Assembly (NCBI RefSeq): GCF_900537075.1
Contig: NZ_UNRA01000001.1
Location: forward strand, 372,001 to 436,000
Length of the DNA stretch: 64,000 nt
Origin: Tropicibacter sp. Alg240-R139
Lineage (GTDB): Bacteria > Pseudomonadota > Alphaproteobacteria > Rhodobacterales > Rhodobacteraceae
Direction of reading: 5' to 3'
Positions 1 through 9,670 of the stretch are shown one piece after another. The notes under the pieces were generated by a model. That model saw only the letters and a program-made list of their open reading frames with translations. It was not told where the DNA came from and made no database searches. Numbering within the stretch: the stretch's first letter is position 1; each line of letters opens with the position of its first letter. The position numbers and the translations under genes were made by a program.

Positions 1-82
1 CGAATTGCGCGACACACTGGCTGCAGCCAAGGCACGCAAAGACGGCATTGGCGATAACTCCGGCACCGCCGTGCCAAACTGA
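1..82 (+). CDS. C-terminal end of a truncated upstream gene
   Basis: An open frame enters from the left edge (in frame from base 2) and ends at TGA 80-82; the visible tail reads ELRDTLAAAKARKDGIGDNS and a few more residues. It lies 3 bases before the DUF2927 gene and is probably in the same operon. In Roseobacter genomes a TelA-like toxic-anion-resistance gene often precedes this DUF2927/SPFH block, so that is the likeliest identity, but 26 residues are too few to prove it. Confidence 0.5.
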   Translation, partial: ELRDTLAAAKARKDGIGDNSGTAVPN

Positions 83-85
83 TCC

Positions 86-1048
86 GTGAAGGCCAAGGGG
101 TACATAGGCTTGCGCATAGTGGCGGCATTGGCCGCTCTTGTGGCGTTGTCAGCTTGTGACCCGACGCCCCGCACGACCCCCTTTCCCCAAACCCGACCCG
201 CGGGGCTGGCCCCAATCGGGGACGAAGTGACGCCCCAATCTGCTGTCAGTCAGGATCTGGCGCGATATTACGAGAAGGTTCAAAACGATCTTCTGACGCG
301 CGGCCTGTTGCGCACCGATGGCGGCGGGCCGGACACGCCCTATGACGCAGGTGACCTGGCAAGAAACTTCGAGACCATTGCATTTTTCGACGAGTACCGG
401 CCCGGCGGGCTGACGTCGTCGGGGCGCGGATCAAGTGGACAGCTTAGCCGTTGGAACGGCCCCGTTCGCGTCAATACCGAGTTCGGTGCTTCTGTTCCGC
501 TGGAACAGCGCGCGACCGACAAGGCCAACGTTGATGCCTATGTTGCACGCCTAGCACGGATCACCGGGCACCCGATCAACACCGCCTCGCGCAATGCAAA
601 CTTTCATGTCTTTGTCGCAGGCGAAGACGACAGCGATTTCCTGCAGGCCCGACTAAAGCAGTTGATCCCCTCGATCAGCCGCGAAGAGCTGGCAATCTTC
701 CGCGATTTGCCCCAGTCGTTCTATTGTCTGGTCGTGGCCGTGTCCGGCAATGGCACGCCCTATAACTACACCCGCGCCGTGGCGCTGATCCGGGCCGAGC
801 ACCCCGACCTTGTACGCCTGTCCTGCGTGCACGAAGAGATCGCCCAAGGTCTGGGCCTGCCCAACGACAGTCCGCGCGCGCGCCCCTCGATCTTCAACGA
901 TGACGATGAATTTGCCCTGTTGACCAGCCATGACGAGAAGCTGTTGATGATGCTCTACGATCCCCGGCTGAAACCGGGCCTCACAGCAGAAGAGGCCCGT
1001 CCCGTGGTCAACATTCTGGCGCGCGAAGCGATGGGACAATCGCTCTAG
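86..1048 (+). CDS. DUF2927 family lipoprotein
   Basis: A 320-residue protein with a GTG start just after the preceding stop. Residues 9-24 form a lipoprotein signal (hydrophobic run ending LSAC, lipidated Cys24), so the mature protein should be anchored to a membrane facing the periplasm. The rest is soluble and matches the DUF2927 family in length and style; the region around residues 205-275 (Asn-rich loop, SCVHEEIAQGLGLPND) is the conserved-looking part, with an HEE motif that recalls metallopeptidase-like helices. No function is established. It sits between a possible TelA gene and an SPFH gene, a conserved arrangement in Rhodobacterales that suggests an envelope-stress or membrane-domain role. 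Confidence 0.75.
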   Translation: MKAKGYIGLRIVAALAALVALSACDPTPRTTPFPQTRPAGLAPIGDEVTPQSAVSQDLARYYEKVQNDLLTRGLLRTDGGGPDTPYDAGDLARNFETIAFFDEYRPGGLTSSGRGSSGQLSRWNGPVRVNTEFGASVPLEQRATDKANVDAYVARLARITGHPINTASRNANFHVFVAGEDDSDFLQARLKQLIPSISREELAIFRDLPQSFYCLVVAVSGNGTPYNYTRAVALIRAEHPDLVRLSCVHEEIAQGLGLPNDSPRARPSIFNDDDEFALLTSHDEKLLMMLYDPRLKPGLTAEEARPVVNILAREAMGQSL

Positions 1049-1351
1049 ATCATGCGCCTAAGGATTGCGGTCCTCTCCCGTGACCGGTTCCGAAAAAGAC
1101 CAAACTGGCGTTCTGCGGTGCCGCGCCTGGCCGAAGGTCAGGCGCACGGCCCAACCGAGCAATGGCCCGCCAGGGCTTGTAGCGAGGGCGGGAGCCACCT
1201 GAGCCGATTTACGCTGACAACAAACATCGTGCATCTCTGTTTACGGGGATGATTTCAGATGCTTTCTCACTTTCAGCCGAGGTCAGTCTTGCGTAGATTT
1301 GCCTTGCGAAACGGGTATAGTTTCGCACAAGCGACATGGGAGCCGCAGATC
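1049..1351 (+). other. Spacer without a recognisable gene
   Basis: About 300 bases between the DUF2927 and SPFH genes. A short frame (1052-1252) has no family resemblance or good ribosome site. A possible hairpin pairs CCCGCC at 1166-1171 with GGCGGG at 1187-1192, but no T-run follows it. The SPFH promoter probably lies here. Confidence 0.4.
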
Positions 1352-2512
1352 ATGGGTATTTTCGATTTTCTCTCGGGGCAATTCATCGACGTCATTCATT
1401 GGGTCGATGATACGCGGGACACAATGGTCTGGCGGTTCGAGCGTGAAGGGCACGAAATCAAATACGGCGCCAAGCTGACCGTGCGCGAAGGTCAGGCAGC
1501 CGTGTTTGTGCATGAGGGGCAATTGGCGGATGTGTTCACGCCCGGTCTTTATATGCTCGAGACCAACAACATGCCGATCATGACGACACTGCAGCACTGG
1601 GACCATGGGTTCAAATCGCCCTTCAAGTCCGAGATCTATTTCGTCAACACAACGCGGTTCAACGACCTCAAATGGGGCACCAAGAACCCGATCATGCTGC
1701 GCGATCCGGAATTTGGGCCGACCCGCATCCGAGCGTTTGGCACCTATACTGTGCGCGTCAAGGACCCTGCCCGTTTCCTGATAGAGATCGTGGGGACCGA
1801 CGGCGAGTTCACCATGGACGAGATCTCGTTCCAGGTGCGCAATATCATTGTACAGGAATTTTCCCGCGTCATTTCCGGCTCGGGCATCCCGGTTCTGGAT
1901 ATGGCCGCCAACACCGCCGATCTGGGCAAGCTGATCGCGGCCGAAGTCTCGCCCGTGCTGGAAGGCTATGGGTTGGGGATGCCCGAATTCTACATCGAAA
2001 ACATCTCGCTTCCACCTGCGGTCGAGGCGGCGTTGGACAAGCGCACGTCAATGGGCTTGGCAGGCGATCTGGGCAAGTTCACGCAATATTCCGCAGCCGA
2101 AGCGATGACCGCTGCAGCCAGCACGCCAAACAGTGGCATGGGCGCAGGTCTTGGCATGGGAATGGGCATGGCCCTAGCTCAACAAATGGGAGCACAACAG
2201 ATGGGCAACATGGCAGCGGGTCAACCGACAGGTCCATGGGGCACCCGTCCCGCCCCCGCTGCGCCGCAAGCAGCAGCGCCTGTTGCACCGCCGCCCCCAC
2301 CGCCGGTCGAGCATGTCTGGCATATCGCGGTGGATGGGGTCACATCCGGCCCGTTCTCGAAAGCCAAACTGGGGCGCATGGCAACCACCGACGATATCAC
2401 GCGCGAAACCTTTGTCTGGACTGCTGGTCAGGATGGTTGGAAACGCGCCGAGGATGTGCAGGAGCTGGCACAGCTGTTCACTATCCTGCCGCCCCCACCC
2501 CCCGGTGCATGA
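1352..2512 (+). CDS. SPFH-domain protein with C-terminal GYF_2 domain
   Basis: A 386-residue protein. The start is set at 1352 because GGGAG lies about 10 bases upstream and the family begins MGIFDFLSGQ; the frame is open upstream but does not look coding. The N-terminal part (about residues 1-260) is an SPFH/band-7 domain of the bacterial virion-core-protein/YdjI type. Then comes a Gly/Met-rich low-complexity stretch (about 265-300), a proline-rich linker with PPPPPP, and a C-terminal GYF_2 domain (about 325-380, WHIAVDGVTSGPFS). Such proteins form membrane-associated oligomers and recruit partners. The cytochrome and zinc-ribbon genes that follow are closely spaced and likely co-transcribed. 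The precise role is unknown. Confidence 0.8.
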   Translation: MGIFDFLSGQFIDVIHWVDDTRDTMVWRFEREGHEIKYGAKLTVREGQAAVFVHEGQLADVFTPGLYMLETNNMPIMTTLQHWDHGFKSPFKSEIYFVNTTRFNDLKWGTKNPIMLRDPEFGPTRIRAFGTYTVRVKDPARFLIEIVGTDGEFTMDEISFQVRNIIVQEFSRVISGSGIPVLDMAANTADLGKLIAAEVSPVLEGYGLGMPEFYIENISLPPAVEAALDKRTSMGLAGDLGKFTQYSAAEAMTAAASTPNSGMGAGLGMGMGMALAQQMGAQQMGNMAAGQPTGPWGTRPAPAAPQAAAPVAPPPPPPVEHVWHIAVDGVTSGPFSKAKLGRMATTDDITRETFVWTAGQDGWKRAEDVQELAQLFTILPPPPPGA

Positions 2513-2515
2513 TCC

Positions 2516-3043
2516 ATGAACCGACGCTCTGTGTTGAAATGGATGCATTGGCTGTCGGCTGGTTTGATCGGGTATTTCTTTCTGGTTGAACCAGACGAAC
2601 TGCCCGCCGACCCCGGCGCGGGCCTCAGCACGCACGCTGGCATGGGGCTGCTGCTGGCGATTGTTGTCGGCATTTGGACGTTGATCTATCTACGCAAGGG
2701 ATTGGCCGGGCGTCCCGGACCCAAATTGCCTCGCCCGCTCAAGCCGCTGCACCCCCTGTCCCACAAGGCTTTGCAATTGGGCATGCCGATCGTCGTGGCA
2801 ACAGGCGCCATGGCAGGGCTTGTCGCCCCATTTGCCATTCACGCTTTTGGCTGGTTGCAGATCAACCCTGGCATTGGCAGCAAGACTATCCACGACTTGG
2901 CGCAAGAAATCCATGAAATCGCGTTTGATGCCCTTGTTCTGGTGGTGATCGCCCACATCGTCTTTCACCTGTGGCGACACCTCTGGCTAAAGGACAACGC
3001 TCTGCGTATCATGGTACCACGCATTCTGCACAAATACCTTTGA
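2516..3043 (+). CDS. Cytochrome b561-like membrane protein
   Basis: A 175-residue integral membrane protein with four predicted helices (about 10-25, 40-58, 88-108, 136-152). Histidines at the places expected for di-haem b561/cyt-b domains are visible: His11 in the first helix, His40, His133 and His147/151 in the last. It would pass electrons across the inner membrane between a quinone and an unknown partner. It begins 3 bases after the SPFH gene and ends 12 bases before the next gene, so it belongs to that operon. The family is clear; the electron partner is not. Confidence 0.75.
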   Translation: MNRRSVLKWMHWLSAGLIGYFFLVEPDELPADPGAGLSTHAGMGLLLAIVVGIWTLIYLRKGLAGRPGPKLPRPLKPLHPLSHKALQLGMPIVVATGAMAGLVAPFAIHAFGWLQINPGIGSKTIHDLAQEIHEIAFDALVLVVIAHIVFHLWRHLWLKDNALRIMVPRILHKYL

Positions 3044-3055
3044 CGGAGCCTGTGG

Positions 3056-4150
3056 ATGACCCCTCCCGTGGATGAGCACCGATTTCCCTGCGACCAATGC
3101 GGTTCGGATTACCGGTTCAATCCTGGGGATGGTACTCTGACCTGCGACCACTGCGGACACTCCGAAACAATCAGCGCCGGTCCCTGGAAAGGGGCCAGCC
3201 TGCGAGAGTTGGACTTCGACGCCGCCTTAGCCCAGGATCTGCCCGAGTCCGAGATCGAAGAAACCCGGGTCCTGAGTTGCCCCAACTGCGCCGCTCAGGT
3301 CGAGTTCGATCCCGATACCCATGCCGCCGAATGCCCGTTCTGTGCAACGCCCGTTGTGACCGGCACTGGCGTCAGCCGTCACATCAAACCACGCGGCGTA
3401 CTGCCCTTTGCCCTGGACGAACGTTCGGCCCATGGGGCGATGAGCGATTGGTTGGGCGCCTTGTGGTTTGCGCCCAACGGGCTCAGGGAATACGCCCGAA
3501 AGGGACGCAAAATGCAGGGCATTTATGTGCCTTATTGGACCTTTGATGCTGACACCAAGTCGAGCTACCGGGGGGAACGCGGCATAGTCTACTATGAGAC
3601 CCGCACTGTCATGCGCGACGGCAAACAGGTCACGGAACAGGTGCCCAAGGTCCGCTGGTCGCCCAGATCGGGCCGGGTTGCCCGGTTCTTTGACGATGTG
3701 CTGGTGTTGGCCTCGACCAGCCTGCCGAAGTCCTACACCGATGCGCTGGAACCCTGGGATCTGCCCGCGTTAGAGCCCTATCAGCCGCAGTATCTGGCCG
3801 GGTTCCGGGCCGAGGCCTATACCGTCGAGCTGAAAGACGGCTATACCGAAGCACGTGGCCATATGGCACGCGTGATCGAACGCGATGTGCGGTTCGATAT
3901 CGGCGGCGATCAGCAGCGCATTCATGACATCGACACCACGATCTCGGACGTGACGTTCAAGCACATCCTGCTGCCGGTCTGGCTGGCGGCATACAAGTAT
4001 CGCGGCAAGACCTATCGCTTTGTCGTCAACGGACGCACGGGGCGGGTGCAAGGCGAGCGTCCCTGGTCGGCGATCAAGATCACCATCGCCGTGACACTGG
4101 GCCTGCTGGCGGCTGCGGGACTGGGCTATCTGGTGGCGACAAACCAGTAA
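3056..4150 (+). CDS. Double zinc-ribbon membrane-anchored protein
   Basis: A 364-residue protein with two N-terminal zinc ribbons: CDQC (12-15) with CDHC (30-33), and CPNC with CPFC near residues 75-97. A long soluble region follows, then one C-terminal membrane helix (about 340-358). Proteins of this type are often mislabelled as primosomal protein N' or helicases, but no helicase motif is present. It is the last gene of the SPFH operon and may work with the SPFH protein at the membrane. No biochemical function is known. Confidence 0.7.
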   Translation: MTPPVDEHRFPCDQCGSDYRFNPGDGTLTCDHCGHSETISAGPWKGASLRELDFDAALAQDLPESEIEETRVLSCPNCAAQVEFDPDTHAAECPFCATPVVTGTGVSRHIKPRGVLPFALDERSAHGAMSDWLGALWFAPNGLREYARKGRKMQGIYVPYWTFDADTKSSYRGERGIVYYETRTVMRDGKQVTEQVPKVRWSPRSGRVARFFDDVLVLASTSLPKSYTDALEPWDLPALEPYQPQYLAGFRAEAYTVELKDGYTEARGHMARVIERDVRFDIGGDQQRIHDIDTTISDVTFKHILLPVWLAAYKYRGKTYRFVVNGRTGRVQGERPWSAIKITIAVTLGLLAAAGLGYLVATNQ

Positions 4151-4248
4151 CAATTACCCTATTCGGGACAAACAAACCCGGCCATACCTGTCGACCCAAG
4201 TTCAGCAAGCGCAGCTCGTGTCGCCTAAATGTACGCATATGTCGGCGA

Positions 4249-4319
4249 GAGTGAATTACCCGGTCGCATCACCAGTTACTTTGCGGTCAGGTCGATTTCG
4301 TGGGCTTTGAGTGAATTAC
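4249..4319 (+). repeat. 11-bp direct repeat, 60 bases apart
   Basis: GAGTGAATTAC occurs at 4249-4259 and again at 4309-4319, immediately before the OYE/FAD gene. The 60-base spacing is close to a whole number of helical turns, so the copies could be a regulator's binding sites upstream of that promoter. Chance is not excluded. Confidence 0.35.
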
Positions 4320-4350
4320 TCCTATCGGCCGATCATGGAGCAGTGCAATC

Positions 4351-6378
4351 ATGACCAGTCTTCTCGCCCCATTCAAACTTAAGCATCTGACGTTGCGCAA
4401 TCGTATCGTCAGCACATCGCACGCGCCCAATTTTGTCGAAAACGGTCACCCGCGTGACAGATACCGTTTGTATCATGAAGAAAAAGCCAAAGGTGGCGTC
4501 GCACTGACGATGGTTGGCGGCTCTACAAACATCGCGCCCGACAGCCCTTCGGTTTTTGGCCAACTCTATGCTGGCGATGACAGTATCATCCCGTGGTTCC
4601 AAAAACTTACTGGCGGGGTGCGCAAACACGGTGCAGCCGTCATGTGCCAGATCACCCATATGGGGCGGCGGACTGCTTGGGACGATGGGCACTGGTTGCC
4701 GGTTCTTGCCCCATCCGGGGTGCGCGAGCGCGCGCATCGGGCGTTTCCCAAGGTGATGGAGCACCAGGACATAGATCGTATCGTCGAGGACTTTGTCGCA
4801 GCTGCGCGTCGCTGCCAGCAAGGCGGGTTCGACGGAATTGAACTGTTGTCCCACTCTCACCTTTTAGGGCAATTTCTGTCACCAACAACCAATCAACGAG
4901 AGGATGATTACGGCGGCTCCCTTGAAAACCGGATGCGCCTGACCACGCGAATTCTGGATGGGGTGCGTGCTGAGATTGGCCCCGATTTCATCTTATCGAT
5001 GCGCATAACTGGCGACGAACTGACCGAAGGTGGATTGGACGTAAACGAATGCATAGCCGCAGCAAAATTGTTGGAAAAGACCGGTCAGGTAGATCTGCTC
5101 AACATCCTTGCAGGCGCGCCTTATGATGATCTGGGCCTTGCAGAATGGGTTCGCCCCATGGGCCTTCCAGCCGCGCCGCATATAACTGTGGCCGGGCGTA
5201 TCCGCGAGGCTGTCAAACTGCCGATCCTTCACGCAGGTGGTATTGCCGATATTGCCACGGCACACCATGCGATAACGGGCGGGCATGTTGATCTTGTCGG
5301 AATGACGCGTGCCCAGATGGCCGATCCATATCTGGTCGAGAAACTGGCACGAGGTGAAGAAGCGCGCATTCGCCCCTGTGTCGGTTTGGGGTACTGCGTG
5401 GACAGGGTCAATCAGGGCAAGCCCGCCGTCTGTGGTCACAATGCCGCCACCGGGCGCGAACAGAGCCTTCCCCATAAAGTCCCCGCCAGTGAAACCCATA
5501 AGAAAGTGGTCGTGGTGGGTGGTGGCCCCGGAGGCCTCGAAGCCGCACGTGTTAGCGCCTTGCGAGGACATGAGGTTGTCTTGTTCGAAGCGTCTGACCG
5601 GTTGGGCGGGCAGCTGAATTTAGCTGCCAAAGGCCAGACGCGTAGGCATATTTGGGGCGTTGCAGATTGGCTGATCTCTGAGGTGAGTGCCCTTGGCGTC
5701 GACATCCGCCTGAACACATTCGCCGAGGTCAAGGATGTCCAGGTCGAAGCACCGGATCTGGTCGTGGTTGCAACGGGTGGCTGGCCGCCGCCAAAGGGTA
5801 TACCAGGCGGCAACCTGACCGTATCCAGCTGGGACGTTTTGTCGGGTCAGGTCCGGATGTCCGGTAATGTCCTGTTGATCGACGAGATCGGCGATCACCC
5901 CGCGGCGGTCACTGCCGATTTTCTGTCGCGCCAAGGCCACAGGGTCGAGTTCGCGACGCCAGACCGCGCATTGCTTCATGATCTGGGTCCGACCACAAGT
6001 GCTGTCGCCCTGCGCGACCTAAGCGCGAACAACGTCAGTTTCACATGCCTGAATGAACTCATAGCTCTGCTCAGGAACGGGAACAAGATCACTGCACAAT
6101 TGCGCCATGTCCTGACAGGAAGCATCACCGAACGGTGTGTCGACCATGTTGTTCTGGAACAAGGTCTGTGCCCTATGGACGACTTGTACTTTGCGCTGCA
6201 ACCGTACTCAAAAAATTTCGGTCAGCTTGACCATGCTGCCCTGATAGCCGGGACTTATCCGTTCCCGCACACTGATCAGAACGGTCAGTTTCTTCTTGCC
6301 CGAATTGGCGACGCGGTGACCGGGCGCAACATGCACGCCGCGATTTTGGATGCCATGCGCGTCTGCATTGCCTTTTGA
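4351..6378 (+). CDS. OYE-FAD fusion oxidoreductase (2,4-dienoyl-CoA reductase / DgcA-like)
   Basis: A 675-residue enzyme with an N-terminal FMN TIM barrel of the old yellow enzyme family (about 1-335) and C-terminal FAD/NAD(P) Rossmann domains (VVVVGGGPGGLEAA at about residue 388). The family of trimethylamine dehydrogenase, dienoyl-CoA reductase and dimethylglycine demethylase DgcA normally has four cysteines for a 4Fe-4S cluster between the two halves. Here Cys343, Cys349 and Cys361 are present, but the second ligand position is Leu346 (CVGLGYC). It may be a subfamily trait. The substrate could be an N-methylated amine or an enoyl compound. A GGAG lies about 10 bases before the start. Confidence 0.8.
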   Translation: MTSLLAPFKLKHLTLRNRIVSTSHAPNFVENGHPRDRYRLYHEEKAKGGVALTMVGGSTNIAPDSPSVFGQLYAGDDSIIPWFQKLTGGVRKHGAAVMCQITHMGRRTAWDDGHWLPVLAPSGVRERAHRAFPKVMEHQDIDRIVEDFVAAARRCQQGGFDGIELLSHSHLLGQFLSPTTNQREDDYGGSLENRMRLTTRILDGVRAEIGPDFILSMRITGDELTEGGLDVNECIAAAKLLEKTGQVDLLNILAGAPYDDLGLAEWVRPMGLPAAPHITVAGRIREAVKLPILHAGGIADIATAHHAITGGHVDLVGMTRAQMADPYLVEKLARGEEARIRPCVGLGYCVDRVNQGKPAVCGHNAATGREQSLPHKVPASETHKKVVVVGGGPGGLEAARVSALRGHEVVLFEASDRLGGQLNLAAKGQTRRHIWGVADWLISEVSALGVDIRLNTFAEVKDVQVEAPDLVVVATGGWPPPKGIPGGNLTVSSWDVLSGQVRMSGNVLLIDEIGDHPAAVTADFLSRQGHRVEFATPDRALLHDLGPTTSAVALRDLSANNVSFTCLNELIALLRNGNKITAQLRHVLTGSITERCVDHVVLEQGLCPMDDLYFALQPYSKNFGQLDHAALIAGTYPFPHTDQNGQFLLARIGDAVTGRNMHAAILDAMRVCIAF

Positions 6379-6486
6379 ATCCTGCGCTTTCAACAACCCG
6401 GATCTGCGATACATCTACGTTCCCAGCGTCAGGGCTTGCGCCGCTCCTATACGCCCGTCAAGGTGCGGCGCAAAAGGAGACTGCCC

Positions 6487-7155
6487 ATGTCATATGACGC
6501 CCTGAACGAACTGCTAAGCACCCGACATTCCTGTCGCGCCTTTCGGTCGGAACCAGTGCCGCGTGACGTAATCAAACAGATCCTGACAGCAGCACAGCGC
6601 GTGCCCAGCTGGTGTAACGCGCAACCCTGGCAGGTCGTCGTCACCAGCGGCGCCGAGACCGACAACTTTCGCACGGCGTTGCAGAACGAAGTTACAAGCG
6701 GCGCACCCAAACCCGATTTGCCTTTTCCATCCACTTACGCAGGTGTCTATCAGGACCGCCGCCGTACCTGTGGGTGGGCCCTTTATGAGGCGGTTGGAGT
6801 CGAAAAAGGGGATCGCGCCGGTTCAGCCCAGCAGATGATGCAGAATTTTGCCCTGTTTGGTGCGCCACACTGCGCGATTTTACACAGCCCTGCCGATTTG
6901 GGGCCATATGGCGCGATGGACACTGGCGGCTACGTGACCGCATTTACTCTGGCTGCACAGGCCCTTGGCGTTGCAACCATCCCGCAGGCAGCAGTAGCCT
7001 CGTACGGGCCATTCCTGCACCGGTATTTTGCCATCCCCGAAGATCGCCTGATCCTATGCGCAGTCTCGTTTGGATATTCTGAAACAGATCACCCGGCCAA
7101 CGGGTTTCGAACCGATCGGGCCGATCTGGATGACGCCGTGACATGGCGGGGGTAA
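6487..7155 (+). CDS. Nitroreductase family protein
   Basis: A 222-residue FMN-dependent NAD(P)H nitroreductase-fold protein. The start at 6487 has a good AAAGGAGA site 7 bases upstream; the frame is open further upstream but lacks a site. N-terminal STRHSCRAF is the classic FMN-binding entry of the family (usual RRSxRxF), followed by AAQRVPSWCNAQPWQ, the N-Q-P-W FMN contact. The C-terminal GY and AVSFGY turn also fit. Its stop overlaps the start of the next gene by 13 bases, which implies co-expression with the PfkB-dtd-DUF4147 genes. The substrate is unknown. Confidence 0.85.
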   Translation: MSYDALNELLSTRHSCRAFRSEPVPRDVIKQILTAAQRVPSWCNAQPWQVVVTSGAETDNFRTALQNEVTSGAPKPDLPFPSTYAGVYQDRRRTCGWALYEAVGVEKGDRAGSAQQMMQNFALFGAPHCAILHSPADLGPYGAMDTGGYVTAFTLAAQALGVATIPQAAVASYGPFLHRYFAIPEDRLILCAVSFGYSETDHPANGFRTDRADLDDAVTWRG

Positions 7156-8045
7156 GCCCCCCTTGCATCTTGTGCTGCGGCGAAGCGGTGATGGATCTTG
7201 TCCCACTCGCGGACGGTTCAGATGCGCTGCTCCCCGTCGTGGGCGGCGCAGCCGTCAATTGCGCGGTTGCGCTTTCACGCCTTGGTGTCTCTGTCGGCTT
7301 TGTTGGCGCCCTGTCCACCGACGCCATCGGTGAACGCATATTCGAGCACTTGCTGCGGCAAGGGGTCGATACGTCGTTGACACATCAAAGTGCAAAACCC
7401 TCGACTTTGGCAGTGGCACAGCTCTTGCCGGATGGCATTCGCTTTACTCTATTCGATGAGAACAGCGCGGGTCGGTCTATTACGACAGATCAGCTACCCA
7501 CCATTCCCAAAAACACCCAGGCCTTGGTTTTTGGCGGCATCAGCCTTGCACACGCCCCTGCCGCGGCTGCATTCGAGCTGATGATAACCCGCGCGGGACG
7601 CAGGGTAACGTGGTTGGATCTGAACATTCGCCCTTCCGTGATTGGGGACGCGGAAGACTATCGTGCTCGCCTGATCCGCATGATCCGCCTTGCATCCGTC
7701 GTCAAAGTCTCGGACGAGGATTTGGACTGGTTTGGCCCGCTGCCCGATCTGCGCGACGATCAGCTTTTGCTGCACACATGTGGGGCCGCAGGTGCCGAGG
7801 CTCGGATGGGAAGCTGGGGATGCCACGTCCCTGCCCCCAAGGTCGAGGTTCGCGACACAGTTGGCGCAGGCGACACATTCAATGCCGGAGTTCTCGCATC
7901 CTTGGTTCATTCAGATGTGCTAGGGCCCATGGCAAAGATCGACAAACCCTCACTGGTCGCCGCCATCGCTTTTGGCGTCCGCGCGGCCTCGTTCAGCGTC
8001 AACCACGCCGGGGCACATGCCCCAACTCAGAAGGAAATCGAATGA
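7143..8045 (+). CDS. PfkB-family sugar kinase (fructokinase-like)
   Basis: A 300-residue ribokinase-fold kinase. The N-terminus ([14 protein letters not shown], then [15 protein letters not shown]) is the PfkB sugar-binding part and [12 protein letters not shown] at about residues 238-249 is the family's C-terminal signature containing the catalytic Asp. It phosphorylates a sugar, most likely fructose or a related ketose, at the expense of ATP. The start overlaps the nitroreductase end and the stop overlaps the dtd start (ATGA), so the genes are translationally coupled. Confidence 0.85.
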   Translation: MAGVSPPCILCCGEAVMDLVPLADGSDALLPVVGGAAVNCAVALSRLGVSVGFVGALSTDAIGERIFEHLLRQGVDTSLTHQSAKPSTLAVAQLLPDGIRFTLFDENSAGRSITTDQLPTIPKNTQALVFGGISLAHAPAAAAFELMITRAGRRVTWLDLNIRPSVIGDAEDYRARLIRMIRLASVVKVSDEDLDWFGPLPDLRDDQLLLHTCGAAGAEARMGSWGCHVPAPKVEVRDTVGAGDTFNAGVLASLVHSDVLGPMAKIDKPSLVAAIAFGVRAASFSVNHAGAHAPTQKEIE

Positions 8046-8482
8046 GAGCTTTGGTACAACGGGTCTCGCGCGCCTCCGTCACTGTTGAGGGAGAAGTTAT
8101 CGGCGAGATTGGCCAGGGATTGCTGATTTTGGTCTGCGCAATGCAGGGCGACACCGCGGTGCAGTCAGAGCAGTTGGCTAACAAGATATCGAAGCTGCGA
8201 ATCTTCATGGATGAGGCGGGCAAAATGAACCGTTCGCTTAAAGATATCGGTGGGGCGGCTTTGATCGTCAGCCAGTTTACACTGGCCGCCGACACCGCGC
8301 GCGGCAATCGCCCCGGATTTTCCACTGCAGCCCGGCCCGACGATGGCGAGCGGCTGTATCTAGATTTTTCCGAGCGCGTAGCGAACTTGGGCATCCCAGT
8401 AGCGACAGGCAAGTTCGGCGCGGACATGGCGGTTGACTTGATCAACGATGGTCCGGTCACGATCTGGATGGACACCGAATGA
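8042..8482 (+). CDS. dtd: D-aminoacyl-tRNA deacylase
   Basis: A 146-residue cytoplasmic enzyme that hydrolyses D-aminoacyl-tRNAs (and Gly-tRNA-Ala), keeping D-residues out of translation. The length is typical. The two signature motifs are present: SQFTLA at 77-82 and the Gly-cisPro motif NDGPVT at 135-140. The ATG overlaps the PfkB stop as ATGA and the stop overlaps the next start the same way. Confidence 0.95.
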   Translation: MRALVQRVSRASVTVEGEVIGEIGQGLLILVCAMQGDTAVQSEQLANKISKLRIFMDEAGKMNRSLKDIGGAALIVSQFTLAADTARGNRPGFSTAARPDDGERLYLDFSERVANLGIPVATGKFGADMAVDLINDGPVTIWMDTE

Positions 8483-9582
8483 CACCGCAGGAGCAAGCCC
8501 ACGCGATCTGGCAGGCAGGCGTGGATGCTGTTGGCGGCTATGTCGCAACCGAAAAAGCATTGCAGACCACCTCGCGCCCCGACTGCATTCTGGCCGTCGG
8601 CAAGGCGGCCGCCGCGATGGCACAAGCAGCCATTGCTTGCTTTCCCGAAACGCCTTGTCTGGTCGTAACCAAAGACGGTCACGACCTTGGCCTGCCCAAA
8701 AGCGTCGAACTGATCGAAGCCGCCCACCCGGTTCCCGACGCCCGCAGCCTGACCGCAGGGCGCGCCCTGCGCCAATCAGTCGAAGCGATGCCTGCTGGCA
8801 GCGCCCTGTTGCTGCTGGTGTCTGGTGGGGCCTCCTCTCTGGCCGAGGATCTGGTGGAAGGTCGTGATCTGGACGACCTGACCACGCTGAACAAGCGATT
8901 GTTGGCCGAGGGACTGGACATCACCGCCATGAACGCGGAACGGCGCAAGATCTCACGCGTGAAGGGCGGCAATCTGCTTGCCGGCTTCAGGGGGCACCGG
9001 GTTGATGTTCTGGCGATCTCGGATGTGCCCGGCGACGATCTGATGGTCATCGGATCAGGTGTCGGCGCTTTGCCAGATCACCATGATTTTGAGGCACACG
9101 CGCGGATCATTGCAAGCAACGCTCATGCCCGTGAAGCGGCGGCGCAGAAAGCTGCAACACTGGGGCTTGAGGTTGTGGCCAATTCAGAGTCTCTTCATCA
9201 GGACCTGCCCACATTAGCTGCGCATATGGGAGAGCAGCTTCGCAATATGACGCCCGGTGTGGCCGTCTTGGGCGGGGAACCAACGGTTGTTCTGCCCGAA
9301 AATCCAGGCCACGGCGGACGCAACCAGGCGCTCGCACTGGCCTTGGCCAAAGAGATCAAGGGCGAAGAAAATCTAACCATTTTGGTGGGCGGAACCGATG
9401 GCTCCGACGGCCCGACAAACGCCGCTGGCGGCATTGTCGATGGGACAACTTGGTCCGACTCGGCAGAGGCGTTTTTGATAGCTGCCGACAGCGGGTCCTA
9501 TCTGGCCCAGAAGGACGCGCTTTTGATGACAGGGCCCACAGGCACCAACGTCATGGACCTGTTGATCGCCATCCGCACTTAG
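8479..9582 (+). CDS. DUF4147 / type-2 glycerate kinase-like protein
   Basis: A 367-residue protein of the GckA/TtuD family, somewhat shorter than the usual 400-450. [10 protein letters not shown] near residue 115 is the N-terminal domain's signature, and [17 protein letters not shown] at about 299-315 is the MOFRL C-terminal motif. Members act as D-glycerate 2-kinases and were earlier called hydroxypyruvate reductases. ATGA overlap with dtd shows tight coupling. With the PfkB kinase before it, it may handle three-carbon acids from sugar breakdown; that link is inferred. Confidence 0.8.
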   Translation: MTPQEQAHAIWQAGVDAVGGYVATEKALQTTSRPDCILAVGKAAAAMAQAAIACFPETPCLVVTKDGHDLGLPKSVELIEAAHPVPDARSLTAGRALRQSVEAMPAGSALLLLVSGGASSLAEDLVEGRDLDDLTTLNKRLLAEGLDITAMNAERRKISRVKGGNLLAGFRGHRVDVLAISDVPGDDLMVIGSGVGALPDHHDFEAHARIIASNAHAREAAAQKAATLGLEVVANSESLHQDLPTLAAHMGEQLRNMTPGVAVLGGEPTVVLPENPGHGGRNQALALALAKEIKGEENLTILVGGTDGSDGPTNAAGGIVDGTTWSDSAEAFLIAADSGSYLAQKDALLMTGPTGTNVMDLLIAIRT

Positions 9583-9670
9583 ACCTCATGACAACACCTG
9601 TCGTGAATCGCCTTTCGCCAGTCGCTTCCCGTGCTTGACGTGCCGCTTGTCGACCGGAACAGTCAGGGGC

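Noticed and set aside
1052-1252. 66-codon frame between the DUF2927 and SPFH genes
   Set aside because: No good ribosome site and a composition unlike the neighbours' coding DNA.
3056-4150. Primosomal protein N' / helicase
   Set aside because: Only zinc ribbons and a membrane helix are seen; no helicase motifs are present.
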